A DNA stretch of 64,000 bases from Halorussus limi (GTDB taxonomy: Archaea; Halobacteriota; Halobacteria; Halobacteriales; Haladaptataceae): NCBI RefSeq assembly GCF_023238205.1, contig NZ_CP096659.1, positions 1,054,001-1,118,000 of the forward strand, written 5' to 3'. How positions within the stretch are numbered: the stretch's first letter is position 1; each line of letters begins with the position of its first letter. The position numbers were made by a program, and so were the translations under genes. The notes beneath the pieces are model-generated. The model did not search any database, had not been told where the DNA came from, and saw only the letters and a program-made list of their open reading frames with translations. Positions 34,235 through 43,220 of this stretch are shown here, in pieces.

Positions 34235-35101
34235 ATGAAGTGGAAAGCAGACTGGGGACTTCGCGGGCGCATGGCCCTGACGATGTTCCTGTTGTTCGCG
34301 CTGTACGTCGCCTTCGTCGGCGGGTTGTTGTTGTACTTCAACAACATCTTCTTCGCGGTCGTACTGCTGGGCGGGTTCTCCATCGCCCAGTTCTTCTTCA
34401 GCGACAAACTGGCGCTGTGGAGCATGGGCGCGAAGGAGGTCACGGAGGACGAGTACCCGGAACTGCATCGCATGCTCGGCCGCCTCTCCCAGCAGGCCGA
34501 CCTGCCGAAACCGAAGGTCGCCGTGGTCGATAGCCGCGTTCCCAACGCCTTCGCGACCGGGCGCTCGCAGAAGAACGCCGCGGTCGCGGTCACGACCGGT
34601 CTCATGAACACGCTCGACAGCGACGAGTTGGAGGGCGTGTTGGCCCACGAACTCGCCCACGTCAAGAACCGCGACATGATGGTGATGACCGTCGCGTCGT
34701 TCCTCTCGACCATCGCGTTCCTCGTGGTCCGGTGGGGCTGGTGGTTCGGCGGCGGCGACCGCGAGCGGGGGCAACCGGCCATCTGGGTCGCCATCGTCGC
34801 CTCGTTGGTTGTCTGGGTCGTGAGTTTCCTGCTCATCCGGGCGCTCTCGCGCTATCGCGAGTTCGCGGCCGACCGCGGCGGGGCGACCATCACGGGCAAG
34901 CCTTCGGCGCTGGCCTCGGCGCTGATGACCATCGACAGCGGCATGAGCAAGGTTCCGAAGGAGGACTTCCGCGAGCAGTCCGAGATGAACGCGTTCTTCA
35001 TTATCCCGCTGAAGAACGACTTCATCGGCAAGGTGTTCAGCACCCATCCGAGCACGGAGGCCCGCGTCGAACGACTCCGAGAACTGGAACGCGAACTGTA
35101 G
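34235..35101 (+). CDS. htpX: HtpX-type membrane zinc metalloprotease
   Basis: A 288-residue M48 peptidase. Two membrane helices (13-35 and 37-56) precede the catalytic domain with HELAH (138-142); the third zinc ligand is the Glu in RYREFAADRGGA. Two further hydrophobic segments (150-165 and 180-203) sit between. HtpX removes misfolded membrane proteins in heat and envelope stress. The next gene, pspAB, is a known companion in actinobacterial Psp systems. Its own TATA box is about 25 bp upstream. Confidence 0.95.
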   Translation: MKWKADWGLRGRMALTMFLLFALYVAFVGGLLLYFNNIFFAVVLLGGFSIAQFFFSDKLALWSMGAKEVTEDEYPELHRMLGRLSQQADLPKPKVAVVDSRVPNAFATGRSQKNAAVAVTTGLMNTLDSDELEGVLAHELAHVKNRDMMVMTVASFLSTIAFLVVRWGWWFGGGDRERGQPAIWVAIVASLVVWVVSFLLIRALSRYREFAADRGGATITGKPSALASALMTIDSGMSKVPKEDFREQSEMNAFFIIPLKNDFIGKVFSTHPSTEARVERLRELEREL

Positions 35102-35108
35102 AACGACT

Positions 35109-35117
35109 CTTTTTATC
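35109..35117 (+). promoter_or_regulatory. TATA-like box for pspAB, overlapping a T-rich end of htpX
   Basis: CTTTTTATC ends 22 bases before the ATG at 35139. The T5 run, 11 bases after the htpX stop, could equally terminate htpX, so the two genes may be separately transcribed. Confidence 0.45.
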
Positions 35118-35138
35118 CGCGGACCCGAAGGGAGAGCC

Positions 35139-35762
35139 ATGGGACTGTTCGACGGACTGCGGGAAGTGCTGGGTATCCGGGCCGAGACCGACGCCACTCG
35201 GAAGGCCGACCCCGACGACCTGTTCGGGATGAGTACGGCCTACGTCACGATGGAGGCCGAACTGGGCTACGAAGCGGTCGGCGAGGCGGCGCTCTGCTTC
35301 TCGGAGGTCGACAGCGCCGACTTCTCCGACGCCGTCGAGGAGGTCCACGAGATTCTGGAGGTCGGCGCGGAGGAGACCGGCACCGAGACCGAGGCCCACA
35401 CCGACGACTACGGCTACTCGTGGGTGATTCTGCGCGACTCCGACTTCGAGGACCTCGTGACCAGCCTCAACTTCGCCGCCGACACGCTGATGGAGCGAGG
35501 GTACGGGTCGCGCCTGCTCGCGGCGTTGTTTGGATTCCGGGACACGTCGGGCCGACAGCAGGACGGCCGGTACGCCTACTGGGTCTACTCGTTCCGCCGG
35601 GGCGCGTACTACCCTCTCGTGCCGAAGGGGACCAACGACCGCGACTCCAGCGCGGAGTTCAAGCTGGAGAGCAAACTCGACGGCGAACTCGACATCGAGA
35701 ACGACAAGGAGTACTGGTACGCGCTGCTGCCGAGTACGTCCGGTAAGCATCCGTGGGAGTAA
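35139..35762 (+). CDS. pspAB: PspAB-like protein, HtpX companion
   Basis: A 207-residue soluble protein. The start MGLFDGLREVLG, the AYVTMEAELGYEAVGEAALCF stretch, the central DDYGYSWVILRD and YWVYSFRRGAYYPLVPKG, and the end ELDIENDKEYWYALLP match the layout of PspAB, the small protein that accompanies HtpX and PspA in actinobacteria. Its activity is unknown; it is assumed to act with the membrane protease. Here it lies 37 bp behind htpX. A PspA coiled-coil partner is not in the window. The acidic composition is normal for a haloarchaeon. Confidence 0.82.
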   Translation: MGLFDGLREVLGIRAETDATRKADPDDLFGMSTAYVTMEAELGYEAVGEAALCFSEVDSADFSDAVEEVHEILEVGAEETGTETEAHTDDYGYSWVILRDSDFEDLVTSLNFAADTLMERGYGSRLLAALFGFRDTSGRQQDGRYAYWVYSFRRGAYYPLVPKGTNDRDSSAEFKLESKLDGELDIENDKEYWYALLPSTSGKHPWE

Positions 35763-35903
35763 TTCGCGGTCGGGAGCGGTCCGCGAGAGCACCGCCCGCG
35801 TGACGTCGTTCGCTCGAATCTTCTCATCTTAAACTGCGTCAGACGTGCGTCATCACGCCGTCGCCCTCCCGCATTTTCACTTTCAGTATGGTGTTAACGG
35901 GGG

Positions 35904-35910
35904 TTTATAT
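35904..35910 (+). promoter_or_regulatory. TATA box for radA
   Basis: TTTATAT ends 26 bases before the radA ATG at 35937, placing transcription start within a base or two of the codon. Confidence 0.65.
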
Positions 35911-35936
35911 GAAGTGGGGCACAAGGCAAGCATACG

Positions 35937-36971
35937 ATGGCAGCAGACGTAGACCTCGAAGAACTGCCGGGCGTCGGTCCGGCGACCGCAGAAAAGCTCC
36001 GAGACGCAGGCTTCGACTCCTACGAGGGCCTCGCAGTCGCGGCCCCCAGCGAACTCTCGAACACCGCCGACGTGGGCGACTCGACCGCCTCCGACATCGT
36101 GCAGGCGGCCCGCGAGGCCGCCGACGTGGGCGGGTTCGAGACCGGCGCGGCCGTGCTGGAGCGCCGCGAGAAGATCGGGAAACTGAAGTGGAAAATCGAC
36201 GAGGTGGACGACCTCCTCGGCGGCGGCGTCGAGACTCAGTCGATTACGGAAGTGTACGGCGAGTTCGGCGCCGGGAAGTCGCAGGTCACCCACCAACTCG
36301 CGGTCAACGTCCAGCTTCCGCGCGAACACGGCGGTCTCGGCGGCAGCGCCATGTTCGTGGACAGCGAGGACACGTTCCGACCCGAGCGTATCGACGACAT
36401 GGTCCGGGGCCTGCCCGACGAGGCGATTCAGGCCGCGATGGACGACCGCGAAATCGAGGGCACGCCGGACGACGACGAGGCGATGGAGGCGCTCGTCGAG
36501 GACTTCCTCGACAAGATTCACGTCGCCAAGGCGTTCAACTCCAACCACCAGATGCTGCTGGCCGAGAAGGCTCAGGAACTCGCCAACGAGACGCAGGACG
36601 ACGAGTACCCCGTCCGCCTCCTCTGCGTGGACTCGCTGACGGCCCACTTCCGCGCGGAGTACGTCGGCCGTGGCGAACTCGCCGAGCGCCAGCAGAAACT
36701 CAACAAGCACCTCCACGACCTCGACAAGGTCGGCAACCTCCACAACACCGCGGTCGTCGTGACGAATCAGGTCGCGTCGAACCCCGACTCGTTCTTCGGC
36801 GACCCGACCCAGCCTATCGGTGGTAACATCCTCGGGCACAAGTCCACCTTCCGCATCTACCTCCGCAAGTCGAAGGGCGACAAGCGCATCGTCCGACTCG
36901 TGGACGCGCCGAACCTCGCCGACGGCGAGGCCGTGATGCGCGTCGAGGACGGCGGCCTGAAGCCCGAGTAA
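35937..36971 (+). CDS. radA: DNA repair and recombination protein RadA
   Basis: A 344-residue archaeal Rad51/RecA homologue. The N-terminal helix-hairpin-helix ([20 protein letters not shown], residues 10-29) is followed by Walker [10 protein letters not shown] (108-116) and Walker [12 protein letters not shown]. The L2 DNA-binding loop [17 protein letters not shown] and C-terminal end [11 protein letters not shown] are typical. It forms the nucleoprotein filament for strand exchange. No intein is present. The gene is followed by a pyrimidine-rich tract. Confidence 0.98.
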   Translation: MAADVDLEELPGVGPATAEKLRDAGFDSYEGLAVAAPSELSNTADVGDSTASDIVQAAREAADVGGFETGAAVLERREKIGKLKWKIDEVDDLLGGGVETQSITEVYGEFGAGKSQVTHQLAVNVQLPREHGGLGGSAMFVDSEDTFRPERIDDMVRGLPDEAIQAAMDDREIEGTPDDDEAMEALVEDFLDKIHVAKAFNSNHQMLLAEKAQELANETQDDEYPVRLLCVDSLTAHFRAEYVGRGELAERQQKLNKHLHDLDKVGNLHNTAVVVTNQVASNPDSFFGDPTQPIGGNILGHKSTFRIYLRKSKGDKRIVRLVDAPNLADGEAVMRVEDGGLKPE

Positions 36972-37251
36972 GCGTTTCGCCGCCGCCTTCTCGGTTCGCG
37001 TCTCTTCTCTCTACTTTCGTCTTCTCGCATCTGTTTGGGGCGTTCGGCGCTCTGCTTTCGACGTTCGCCGCTGTTTTCGCCCCCGTTCGTTTCCCTGCCT
37101 TCGTCTCCCCTCTCGGCCTGCCGAGAAATCCCCGACGAACGCCACGTTTCGCCACTGCCGAGTCGAAGCGCGGCCAGAACGCGCGTGTCCCGCCGTAACG
37201 CAGCGAGTCGGCCGCTTGCCATTTACGCGGCGGTAGCGTCTGTTCCCACAC
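36972..37251. other. Pyrimidine-rich intergenic segment after radA
   Basis: For roughly 36985-37130 the plus strand is mostly C and T, with many TTCG and TCTTCT words, unlike the balanced coding DNA around it. No gene is supported. The purine-rich complement and absence of start codons argue for a transcription-end or structural region. Confidence 0.5.
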
Positions 37252-38241
37252 ATGAAGGCGCGGACCGCGTTCGCCGCCATCTTGGTCGGGGTACTGGCAG
37301 TCCTGTCGGTGCTCGTCGTCAGGCCGTTCCTCGATTACGTCCTCGCGGCGATGCTGCTGGCGTTCGTCCTCAGGCCCGCCCAGCGCCGACTCGCGCCGGA
37401 AATCGGAGCGCGGCTCTCGGCGTTCGCGCTCGTCACGCTGACCGTCCTGCTGTTCGTCGGTCCGGTCGGACTGTTCGTGCGAGTCGTGCTCTCGGACGTG
37501 GACGACCTGCCGACTAGCGTGAGCGAACTGCCGACGTATCGGTCGGTCGAGCGAATCGTCGAGCGCTCCCTCGGCGTCCAAATCGGCGCGCAGTTCGACC
37601 AGGTTCTCGGGAGTTTCACCTCCGCGCTCGCCCAGCGGAGTTCCGGACTGGCGAGCGCCGGAGTCCACTTCACGCTGGGCATCCTCCTGTTGCTGTTCCT
37701 GCTCTACTACCTGCTTAAGGACGCCGACACGCTGGTTCGGTGGGCCAAGCGCGTCACGCCGCTTCCCCGGAACGTGCAGGACGACCTCTACGCCGAGGCC
37801 GAGGAAGCGGCGTGGGCGGTGCTGAAGGGTCACGTCCTCGTCGCCACCGTGCAGGGGTTCGTGTCCGGTCTCGGACTCATCGCGCTCGGAGTTCCGAACG
37901 CGATGTTCTGGACCGTGGTATTGATGTTCTTGGCGATGATTCCCATCGTCGGCGTCTCGCCGGTTCTCGGCGGCGCGACCGTCTATCTCGTGGTGAACGG
38001 CCGAATCCTCGCGGCCGCGCTGCTGGTCGTCTACGGCATGACGGTGGTCGCCGTCACCGACGACTACCTCCGGGCGCTGGTCATCGACAAGGAGTCGTCG
38101 CTCCACTCGGGGGTCATCCTGCTCGGGGTGTTCGGGGCGGCCTACTTCCTCGGCGCTATCGGTATCTTCGTCGGTCCGATAATCCTCGCGCTGTTCAAGG
38201 AGACTGTCGAGGTGTTCGTCGAGTACTACGACCTCACCTGA
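37252..38241 (+). CDS. AI-2E family (TqsA/PerM-like) transporter
   Basis: A 329-residue polytopic membrane protein with seven or eight hydrophobic segments. Landmarks are VRPFLDYVLAAMLLAFVLRP near the N terminus, the LLLLFLLYYLLKDAD segment, ALGVPNAMFWTVVLMFLAMIPIVG and the C-terminal AIGIFVGPIILALFKETVE. The family exports small molecules, sometimes signalling or sodium-coupled ones; the AI-2 label is historical. The final acidic segment (FVEYYDLT) is cytoplasmic. The start at 37252 gives a normal family-length N terminus. Confidence 0.9.
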   Translation: MKARTAFAAILVGVLAVLSVLVVRPFLDYVLAAMLLAFVLRPAQRRLAPEIGARLSAFALVTLTVLLFVGPVGLFVRVVLSDVDDLPTSVSELPTYRSVERIVERSLGVQIGAQFDQVLGSFTSALAQRSSGLASAGVHFTLGILLLLFLLYYLLKDADTLVRWAKRVTPLPRNVQDDLYAEAEEAAWAVLKGHVLVATVQGFVSGLGLIALGVPNAMFWTVVLMFLAMIPIVGVSPVLGGATVYLVVNGRILAAALLVVYGMTVVAVTDDYLRALVIDKESSLHSGVILLGVFGAAYFLGAIGIFVGPIILALFKETVEVFVEYYDLT

Positions 38242-38301
38242 GACGACCGCGACGCTCGCGACGCTCTCCGCGGAGACCGGAACGCAGAATCGAGAACTCG
38301 C

Positions 38302-38730
38302 TTACTCGTCGTCCGATTCGGTCGTCGTCTTGTCGAGTTGCTTCTCGCCCTCGTAGATGTCCGCGCCGTCCTGCACCACCTTCTCGGCGAGGACCGCGCA
38401 CTTGACGCGCATCGGACTGATGTCCACCCCGAGCATGTCGATGACGTCGTCGCGGTCGAGGTCCTGCATCTCCTCGACGGTCATGCCCTGCAACTCGCCG
38501 GTCAGCATGCTCGCGCTGGCCTGACTGATGGCACAGCCATCGCCGCGGAAGGCGACGCGTTCGATGACCTCGTCGTCCTCGTCGAGTTGCACGTCTATCG
38601 TTATCTCGTCGCCGCACATCGGGTTCTCGCCAGCGTGGGAGAAGGTCTTCTCCTCCAGTTCCCCGTAGTTGCGGGGACTCTTGTAGTGGTCGAGAATCTG
38701 CTGGCGATACATGTCCGAGCCCATGCCCAT
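38302..38730 (-). CDS. sufU: Iron-sulfur cluster scaffold SufU (IscU-like)
   Basis: A 142-residue SufU/NifU-N scaffold or sulfurtransferase. The three conserved cysteines are Cys39 (NPMCGDE), Cys66 (GDGCAIS) and Cys111 (RVKCAVL), with Asp41; the FRGDGCAISQASASML stretch is diagnostic. SufU takes sulfur from SufS. In many genomes sufS and sufU are neighbours; here SufS (41871-43115) lies 3.1 kb upstream on the same strand with three other genes between. Confidence 0.93.
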   Translation of the reverse strand: MGMGSDMYRQQILDHYKSPRNYGELEEKTFSHAGENPMCGDEITIDVQLDEDDEVIERVAFRGDGCAISQASASMLTGELQGMTVEEMQDLDRDDVIDMLGVDISPMRVKCAVLAEKVVQDGADIYEGEKQLDKTTTESDDE

Positions 38731-38790
38731 TGTTGAAAGAGGGTAGGTGAGTATCGCGTAAAAGAGTTGCGCAGACGCGGTTTCGCCGGT

Positions 38791-39237
38791 TCAGACCACG
38801 TAGCCGATGAGCGCGGCGTCCACTACCAGCAGGGTGGCGACCAGCGAGTTCGTCCGGAAGGCCATCTTGAGTCGGGTCGGGAGTTCCCGGACGCCGTCCT
38901 CGCGGGCGCTCTTGGTCTCGTACCACGACCAGACGCTCGTCAGCGCGAAGACGCCGTAGAGCGTCATCATGGCAATGAGCGCGGTTCCCCGCGTTCCCCC
39001 CGGAAGTTCGTTGTTGTAGATGTACCAGAGCGCCGCGCCGCCCGACGCGCCCATCACGACGATGCCGCCGAACGCGAACCACTTCAGCGAGTCCAGCACG
39101 TCGAGCGCGAACTCCGGCGCGTCGTTGCGCCGGGCCGCGGGCAGGACGAGCATACCGGTCACGAGGTAGCCGCCGGTCCAGAGGACGGCCATCAGTACGT
39201 GAATCGACATCACGGCCGCGAGCGTCCAGTTTACCAT
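38791..39237 (-). CDS. CopD/DUF2269-like four-helix membrane protein
   Basis: A 148-residue integral membrane protein from ATG 39237, with four hydrophobic helices. The start is MVNWTLAAVMSIHVLMAVLW; a His on the first helix (IHV) and the GGYLVTGMLVLPAARR segment, then WFAFGGIVVMGASGG, recall the CopD/DUF2269 heme- or copper-associated membrane families. The function is unknown. It stands between sufU and the HD gene. Confidence 0.7.
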   Translation of the reverse strand: MVNWTLAAVMSIHVLMAVLWTGGYLVTGMLVLPAARRNDAPEFALDVLDSLKWFAFGGIVVMGASGGAALWYIYNNELPGGTRGTALIAMMTLYGVFALTSVWSWYETKSAREDGVRELPTRLKMAFRTNSLVATLLVVDAALIGYVV

Positions 39238-39291
39238 GACCGGAAGGTGCGACGGAACCGACAAAAAGCGGCCGGTTCCGGTCTCTCGGAG

Positions 39292-39918
39292 TCAGGCGTC
39301 ACCCGCGACTTCGCGCTCGAACCGCCCGGCGAACTCGGCGACGTACTCGCTGCGGGCCGCCGCTATCTCCCGGCCCGCGTCGGTGTACATCCGGTCGCGG
39401 AGCGAGAGGACTTTCTTGTGGAGGTGGTTGAACTGCGTCTCTCCGGTCTCGGTGTCGTCGGCCTCGGGCGGCAGGTCGGGGTCGTGCATCGGTTGGCCGA
39501 GTTCGCCGCCGTAGACGAAGGTGCGCGCGACGCCGACCGCACCGAGCGCATCGAGGTTGTCGGCGTCCGAGAGAATCTCGGCCTCGCGGGTCTCGGGTTC
39601 CACGTCGTTGGAGTAGCGGTGGGCGCGAATACAGTGCTGGACCGCCTCGACGGTGTCGTCGTCCGCGCCGAGGTCCCGGAGGATGTCCGCGGCCTCGGTC
39701 GCGCCCCACTCGGCGTGGTCCTCGATTTCCCCGCGGTCCTCCTTCGCGCGGCCGATGTCGTGTAGCCAGACCGCCGCGAACAGCACGTCCTCGTCCGGGT
39801 CGTACTCGTCGGCGAGCGTCTCGGCGAGTCTGGCGACTCGCCGGACGTGCTGCCAGTCGTGGGAGGGCGACACGTCTCCGAAGTACGTCTCGGCGCGTTC
39901 GCGCACCTCGTCTCGCAT
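39292..39918 (-). CDS. HD-domain phosphohydrolase
   Basis: A 208-residue HD protein. Motifs include SHDWQHVRRVARLAETLA (His), WLHDIGRAKEDRGEIEDHAEWGA (the HD pair) and AHRYSNDVEPETREAEILSDADNLDALG (distal His and Asp). These are the YedJ/uncharacterised HD superfamily marks. It probably hydrolyses a phosphoester or nucleotide; the substrate is unclear. It lies upstream of the CopD-like gene. Confidence 0.88.
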   Translation of the reverse strand: MRDEVRERAETYFGDVSPSHDWQHVRRVARLAETLADEYDPDEDVLFAAVWLHDIGRAKEDRGEIEDHAEWGATEAADILRDLGADDDTVEAVQHCIRAHRYSNDVEPETREAEILSDADNLDALGAVGVARTFVYGGELGQPMHDPDLPPEADDTETGETQFNHLHKKVLSLRDRMYTDAGREIAAARSEYVAEFAGRFEREVAGDA

Positions 39919-40005
39919 AATCCGACAGACAAACGAGGCGGTGAAAAAACGACCGACTCGTACGTCGAACGAGGACGAACGGTGTCCGGTCGGTCGATTC
40001 GCCCG

Positions 40006-41739
40006 TTACGGCTGAGTCACGAAAACGTCGAGCGTCCCGTCGTTCTCTCCCAACGTCACCGTCGCTCCGACGAAGTTCCCGTCGTCGTTCGTCGCGTACG
40101 ATACGCCCTCGACTCCGCCGTTCGCTCGACCGAACGCGAGTTTCGGCGGGCGAGAGTACGCCCGGTCGAACTCCACGCTCACTTCCGTCCCGGAGTCCGC
40201 CGACAGGCCCCGATGGACGCCCGTCGGCGGGTCGTTGTTCCGGACTCGGGACGCGGGACTGGCGAACCGCCACGGGTCGTCGCCGTCCGCCCAGTTCCCT
40301 TCGTAGACGTTCCCTTCGACGCCGGCGGGTTCGGCTATCGCGGCGGCGTCGTTCCGGCGGACGGCGTTGCCGCGAACTCGCACTCCGCCGTCGCGAACTG
40401 CAATCCCGGGGGACGACTTCGACGACCGCCGGCCGCTGTTCTCGACGTAGTTGTCGGCGATTTCGTTGCCAGTCGGCGACTGCGAACCGCCGACGGCGAT
40501 GCCTTCCGTGCCGGCCCCGCGGACGAAGTTGCCACGAACGACGGTGTCGGTAGCCTCTTCGAGTCGAATCCCGGCTTTCGTCGCGTCCGTAATCAGGTTG
40601 CCGTCGATGAGACTGTCCGCGCCGCCGACGAATCGGATTCCGGCGAGTCCCGGACTGGCGAGGGTGTTGTTCTGGATGCTCGTGTCCGAAACGTCGCTGT
40701 CGACGCGGACGCCGTGGCCGCTGTAGTCGTAGAACTCGTTGTTCTTGACGGCGAGGTTGCGTATCTCCGAGACGTCTACGGCGACGCCCGAGAAGTTCGT
40801 CGTCTGCTTCGTTTTGAGGTCGTCGGTCTTCTGGAGGCTCACGTTGTTCTGGACGTTCACGTTCCGGAGCGGTTTCGACCCGCGAACGTGACAGAACGAC
40901 TTGTGCGTTCCGAACCCCACGTTGCCGTAGATTCCGACGTATCCGTCGCTCACCGACGATGAGGTGTTCCGCGCGATGCCGACGAGGCTTCCCTGAACGC
41001 TGTTGCCCAACAGATTACCGAAGATAGAGACGCTCTGGGCGGTGGGGTTCTTGCCCTTCGACGACCAGAGGTCGCACGCTATCGGTCGGTCGAGTCCGTT
41101 CGTGACGACGTTTCCGAACACCACGTGGCGCTTCCCGGCGAGTTGGATACCCCTGTCGCCGTACTCGTGGATTTGGTTGTTGACGATTCGAACGCCAGAG
41201 CAGTTGTGCGTGACGCTGATTCCGCTCCCGCCGTTGCCGTGCTTGACGGGGTACGTCCGACGGATGTGGCTCCGCTCGACGGTCACGTTCGTCGCGTCCC
41301 GAACGGCGATAGCGTGAAGCCGTTCGGTCCGCTTCGGTCGCCCCGACGGAGTCCCGTGATAGCCGACTCCGCGGATGTCTATCTCCGAACACTGGCCGTC
41401 GTGGCCGATTCGGAATCCGCCGACGTCGGCGCTCTCGGCGGGTTGGATTAGCGCCCGGACTCCCGGCCCGATGACCGTCACCCCGTCCGCGTCGATGTCG
41501 AGCCACTGGGTCGTGCGGTAGGGCGCGTTCTCGTCCGTGATGCGTATCGTGTCCCCCGGAGAGAGGGTCTCGAACGCCGATTCGAGTCCCTTCCGGGTGG
41601 TGACGACGGTGACGTCCCCCGCGTCGTTCTGTCGGTTCGTCTCCGCCGGCCGGTCCTGACTCATCGTGGTACACCCCGACGCGGTTCCGGCCGACGCTGC
41701 CAGCAGGGCGCAGAACGTCCGCCGGGGAATCTCCCCCAT
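40006..41739 (-). CDS. Lipoprotein with a long right-handed beta-helix (NosD/CASH-like)
   Basis: A 577-residue surface lipoprotein. A twin-arginine signal (IPRRTFCALLAASAGT) ends in a lipobox-like TASGC, with Cys23 as the predicted lipidated residue. Residues 100-480 are many rungs with N-N and NxVxx turns (VRIVNNQIHEYGDRGIQL, NLAVKNNEFYDYSGHGVRV, SLIDGNLITDATKAGI), the right-handed beta-helix of NosD/CASH and alginate-epimerase-like proteins. A C-terminal 70-residue beta domain follows. The codons are visibly less G/C-biased than in the neighbours. Together with its place between sufU and sufS, this suggests insertion by transfer. Confidence 0.83.
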   Translation of the reverse strand: MGEIPRRTFCALLAASAGTASGCTTMSQDRPAETNRQNDAGDVTVVTTRKGLESAFETLSPGDTIRITDENAPYRTTQWLDIDADGVTVIGPGVRALIQPAESADVGGFRIGHDGQCSEIDIRGVGYHGTPSGRPKRTERLHAIAVRDATNVTVERSHIRRTYPVKHGNGGSGISVTHNCSGVRIVNNQIHEYGDRGIQLAGKRHVVFGNVVTNGLDRPIACDLWSSKGKNPTAQSVSIFGNLLGNSVQGSLVGIARNTSSSVSDGYVGIYGNVGFGTHKSFCHVRGSKPLRNVNVQNNVSLQKTDDLKTKQTTNFSGVAVDVSEIRNLAVKNNEFYDYSGHGVRVDSDVSDTSIQNNTLASPGLAGIRFVGGADSLIDGNLITDATKAGIRLEEATDTVVRGNFVRGAGTEGIAVGGSQSPTGNEIADNYVENSGRRSSKSSPGIAVRDGGVRVRGNAVRRNDAAAIAEPAGVEGNVYEGNWADGDDPWRFASPASRVRNNDPPTGVHRGLSADSGTEVSVEFDRAYSRPPKLAFGRANGGVEGVSYATNDDGNFVGATVTLGENDGTLDVFVTQP

Positions 41740-41870
41740 GCGTATGAAGGACCCGCGAGAGCGTCGTAGCTTCTTTGGCCGGACGGCAACAGGTCGTCGT
41801 TTTGCCCGCTCGCTTCCGTCGGTTGCTCACGGAGTTCCGTCGGTCGCCCGCGAAAAGTCGAGAGAAGAGT

Positions 41871-43115
41871 CTACGCGAACAGCTGTCGCGCGCTGTCTAT
41901 GGCGTCCATCAGCGCGTCGATTTCGTCGGTCGTGTTGTAGACGTAGAACGACGCTCGCGCGGAGGCCGCCACGCCGAGTTTGTCGTGGAGCGGTTGGGTG
42001 CAGTGGTCGCCCGCGCGGATAGCGACAGCGTGGTCGTTCATGATGGACGCGAGGTCGTGAGCGTGGACTCCGTCGAGGTTGAACGCGACGAGGCCGCCGC
42101 GGTCGGTCGGGTCGGTCGGGCCGTAGATTTCGATGTCGTCGAACTCGGCCATCCGGTCGAGCGCGTACTCGGCCAGCGCCTCCTCGTGGCGCCGAATCGC
42201 GTCCATGCCGATATCTTCGAGGTACTCGACCGCTTCGGCGAGGCCGATGCCCTGCGCGATGACCGGCGTCCCGGCCTCGAACTTCCACGGCAGGTCGTTC
42301 CACTTGGCCTCCTCGAAGGTGACCTTCGTTATCATGTCGCCGCCGTACTGGAACGGCTCCATCGCTTCGAGAATCTCCCGCTTGCCGTAGAGACCCCCGA
42401 CGCCGGTCGGTCCGGCCATCTTGTGGCCCGAGAAGGCGTAGAAGTCGGCGTCGATGTCCTTCACGTCCACCGGGCGATTGGGCACCGCCTGCGCGCCGTC
42501 CACGAAGATGTACGAGTCGTGATTGTGGGCGATGTCGGCGAGTTCCGAGACGGGGTTGACGGTCCCGAGCGTGTTCGAGACGTGGAGGACGCTGACCATC
42601 TCGGTGTCGTCGGTAATCATCTCGGCGGCGGCGTCCATGTCGAGGTAGCCGTCCTCGGTCACGGGGATGTACTTCACGTCCGCGCCGGTCCGCTGGCCGA
42701 TTTGCTGCCACGTCACCAGCGAGGCGTGGTGTTCCATCTCGGTCAGGACGATTTCGTCGCCCGGCCCGAGTTCGTTCAGGCCCCACGCGTAGGCCACGAG
42801 GTTCTCGGCCTCGGTGGTGTTCTTCGTGAAGACCATCTCCTCGCGTCCGTCGGCCCCGACGAATTCCGCGACCGTGTCGTGGGCCTCCTCGTAGGCGATG
42901 GAGGCCTCTTGGCTCAGGTGGTGGATGCCGCGGTGGACGTTGGCGTTGTAGTTCCGGTAGTAGTCCGCGATGGCGTCGATGACCTGATTGGGCTTCTGAG
43001 TCGTCGCGCCGTTGTCGAGGTAGACGACCTGCTCGCCGTCGAACTCCCGCTCTAAGATGGGGAAGTCCTCCCGTATCCGCGCCGCGTCGAGCGCGTCCGA
43101 TTGTTGTAGTCCCAT
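41871..43115 (-). CDS. sufS: Cysteine desulfurase SufS
   Basis: A 414-residue class II cysteine desulfurase. The PLP lysine is Lys232 in FYAFSGHKMAGPTG; the aldimine environment includes NVHRGIHHLSQEA and EHHASLVTWQ, and the mobile-loop nucleophile is the Cys of RAGDHCTQPLHDKLG. It frees sulfur from L-cysteine for Fe-S assembly, handing it to SufU. It starts at ATG 43115. A 131-bp gap separates its stop from the start of the beta-helix lipoprotein gene. Confidence 0.95.
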   Translation of the reverse strand: MGLQQSDALDAARIREDFPILEREFDGEQVVYLDNGATTQKPNQVIDAIADYYRNYNANVHRGIHHLSQEASIAYEEAHDTVAEFVGADGREEMVFTKNTTEAENLVAYAWGLNELGPGDEIVLTEMEHHASLVTWQQIGQRTGADVKYIPVTEDGYLDMDAAAEMITDDTEMVSVLHVSNTLGTVNPVSELADIAHNHDSYIFVDGAQAVPNRPVDVKDIDADFYAFSGHKMAGPTGVGGLYGKREILEAMEPFQYGGDMITKVTFEEAKWNDLPWKFEAGTPVIAQGIGLAEAVEYLEDIGMDAIRRHEEALAEYALDRMAEFDDIEIYGPTDPTDRGGLVAFNLDGVHAHDLASIMNDHAVAIRAGDHCTQPLHDKLGVAASARASFYVYNTTDEIDALMDAIDSARQLFA

Positions 43116-43220
43116 TGCCCGGAGGTAGGGTTTCGAGCAAGAACATTCCTTCGGTCCCGGCGACAGTCCGTAACCGGAACTAGTTTCGTTCGCCGCCGAG
43201 CGCGCGTCGGTGAAACCGAA

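Noticed and set aside
40006-41739. Beta-helix lipoprotein considered as a copper-loading NosD
   Set aside because: No nos operon, nitrous oxide reductase or ABC NosFY is nearby; only the fold is shared.
41814-41844. 10-bp direct repeat TTCCGTCGGT between the beta-helix lipoprotein and sufS
   Set aside because: It is two copies 21 bp apart and could occur by chance in this GC-rich base composition; no flanking element is visible.
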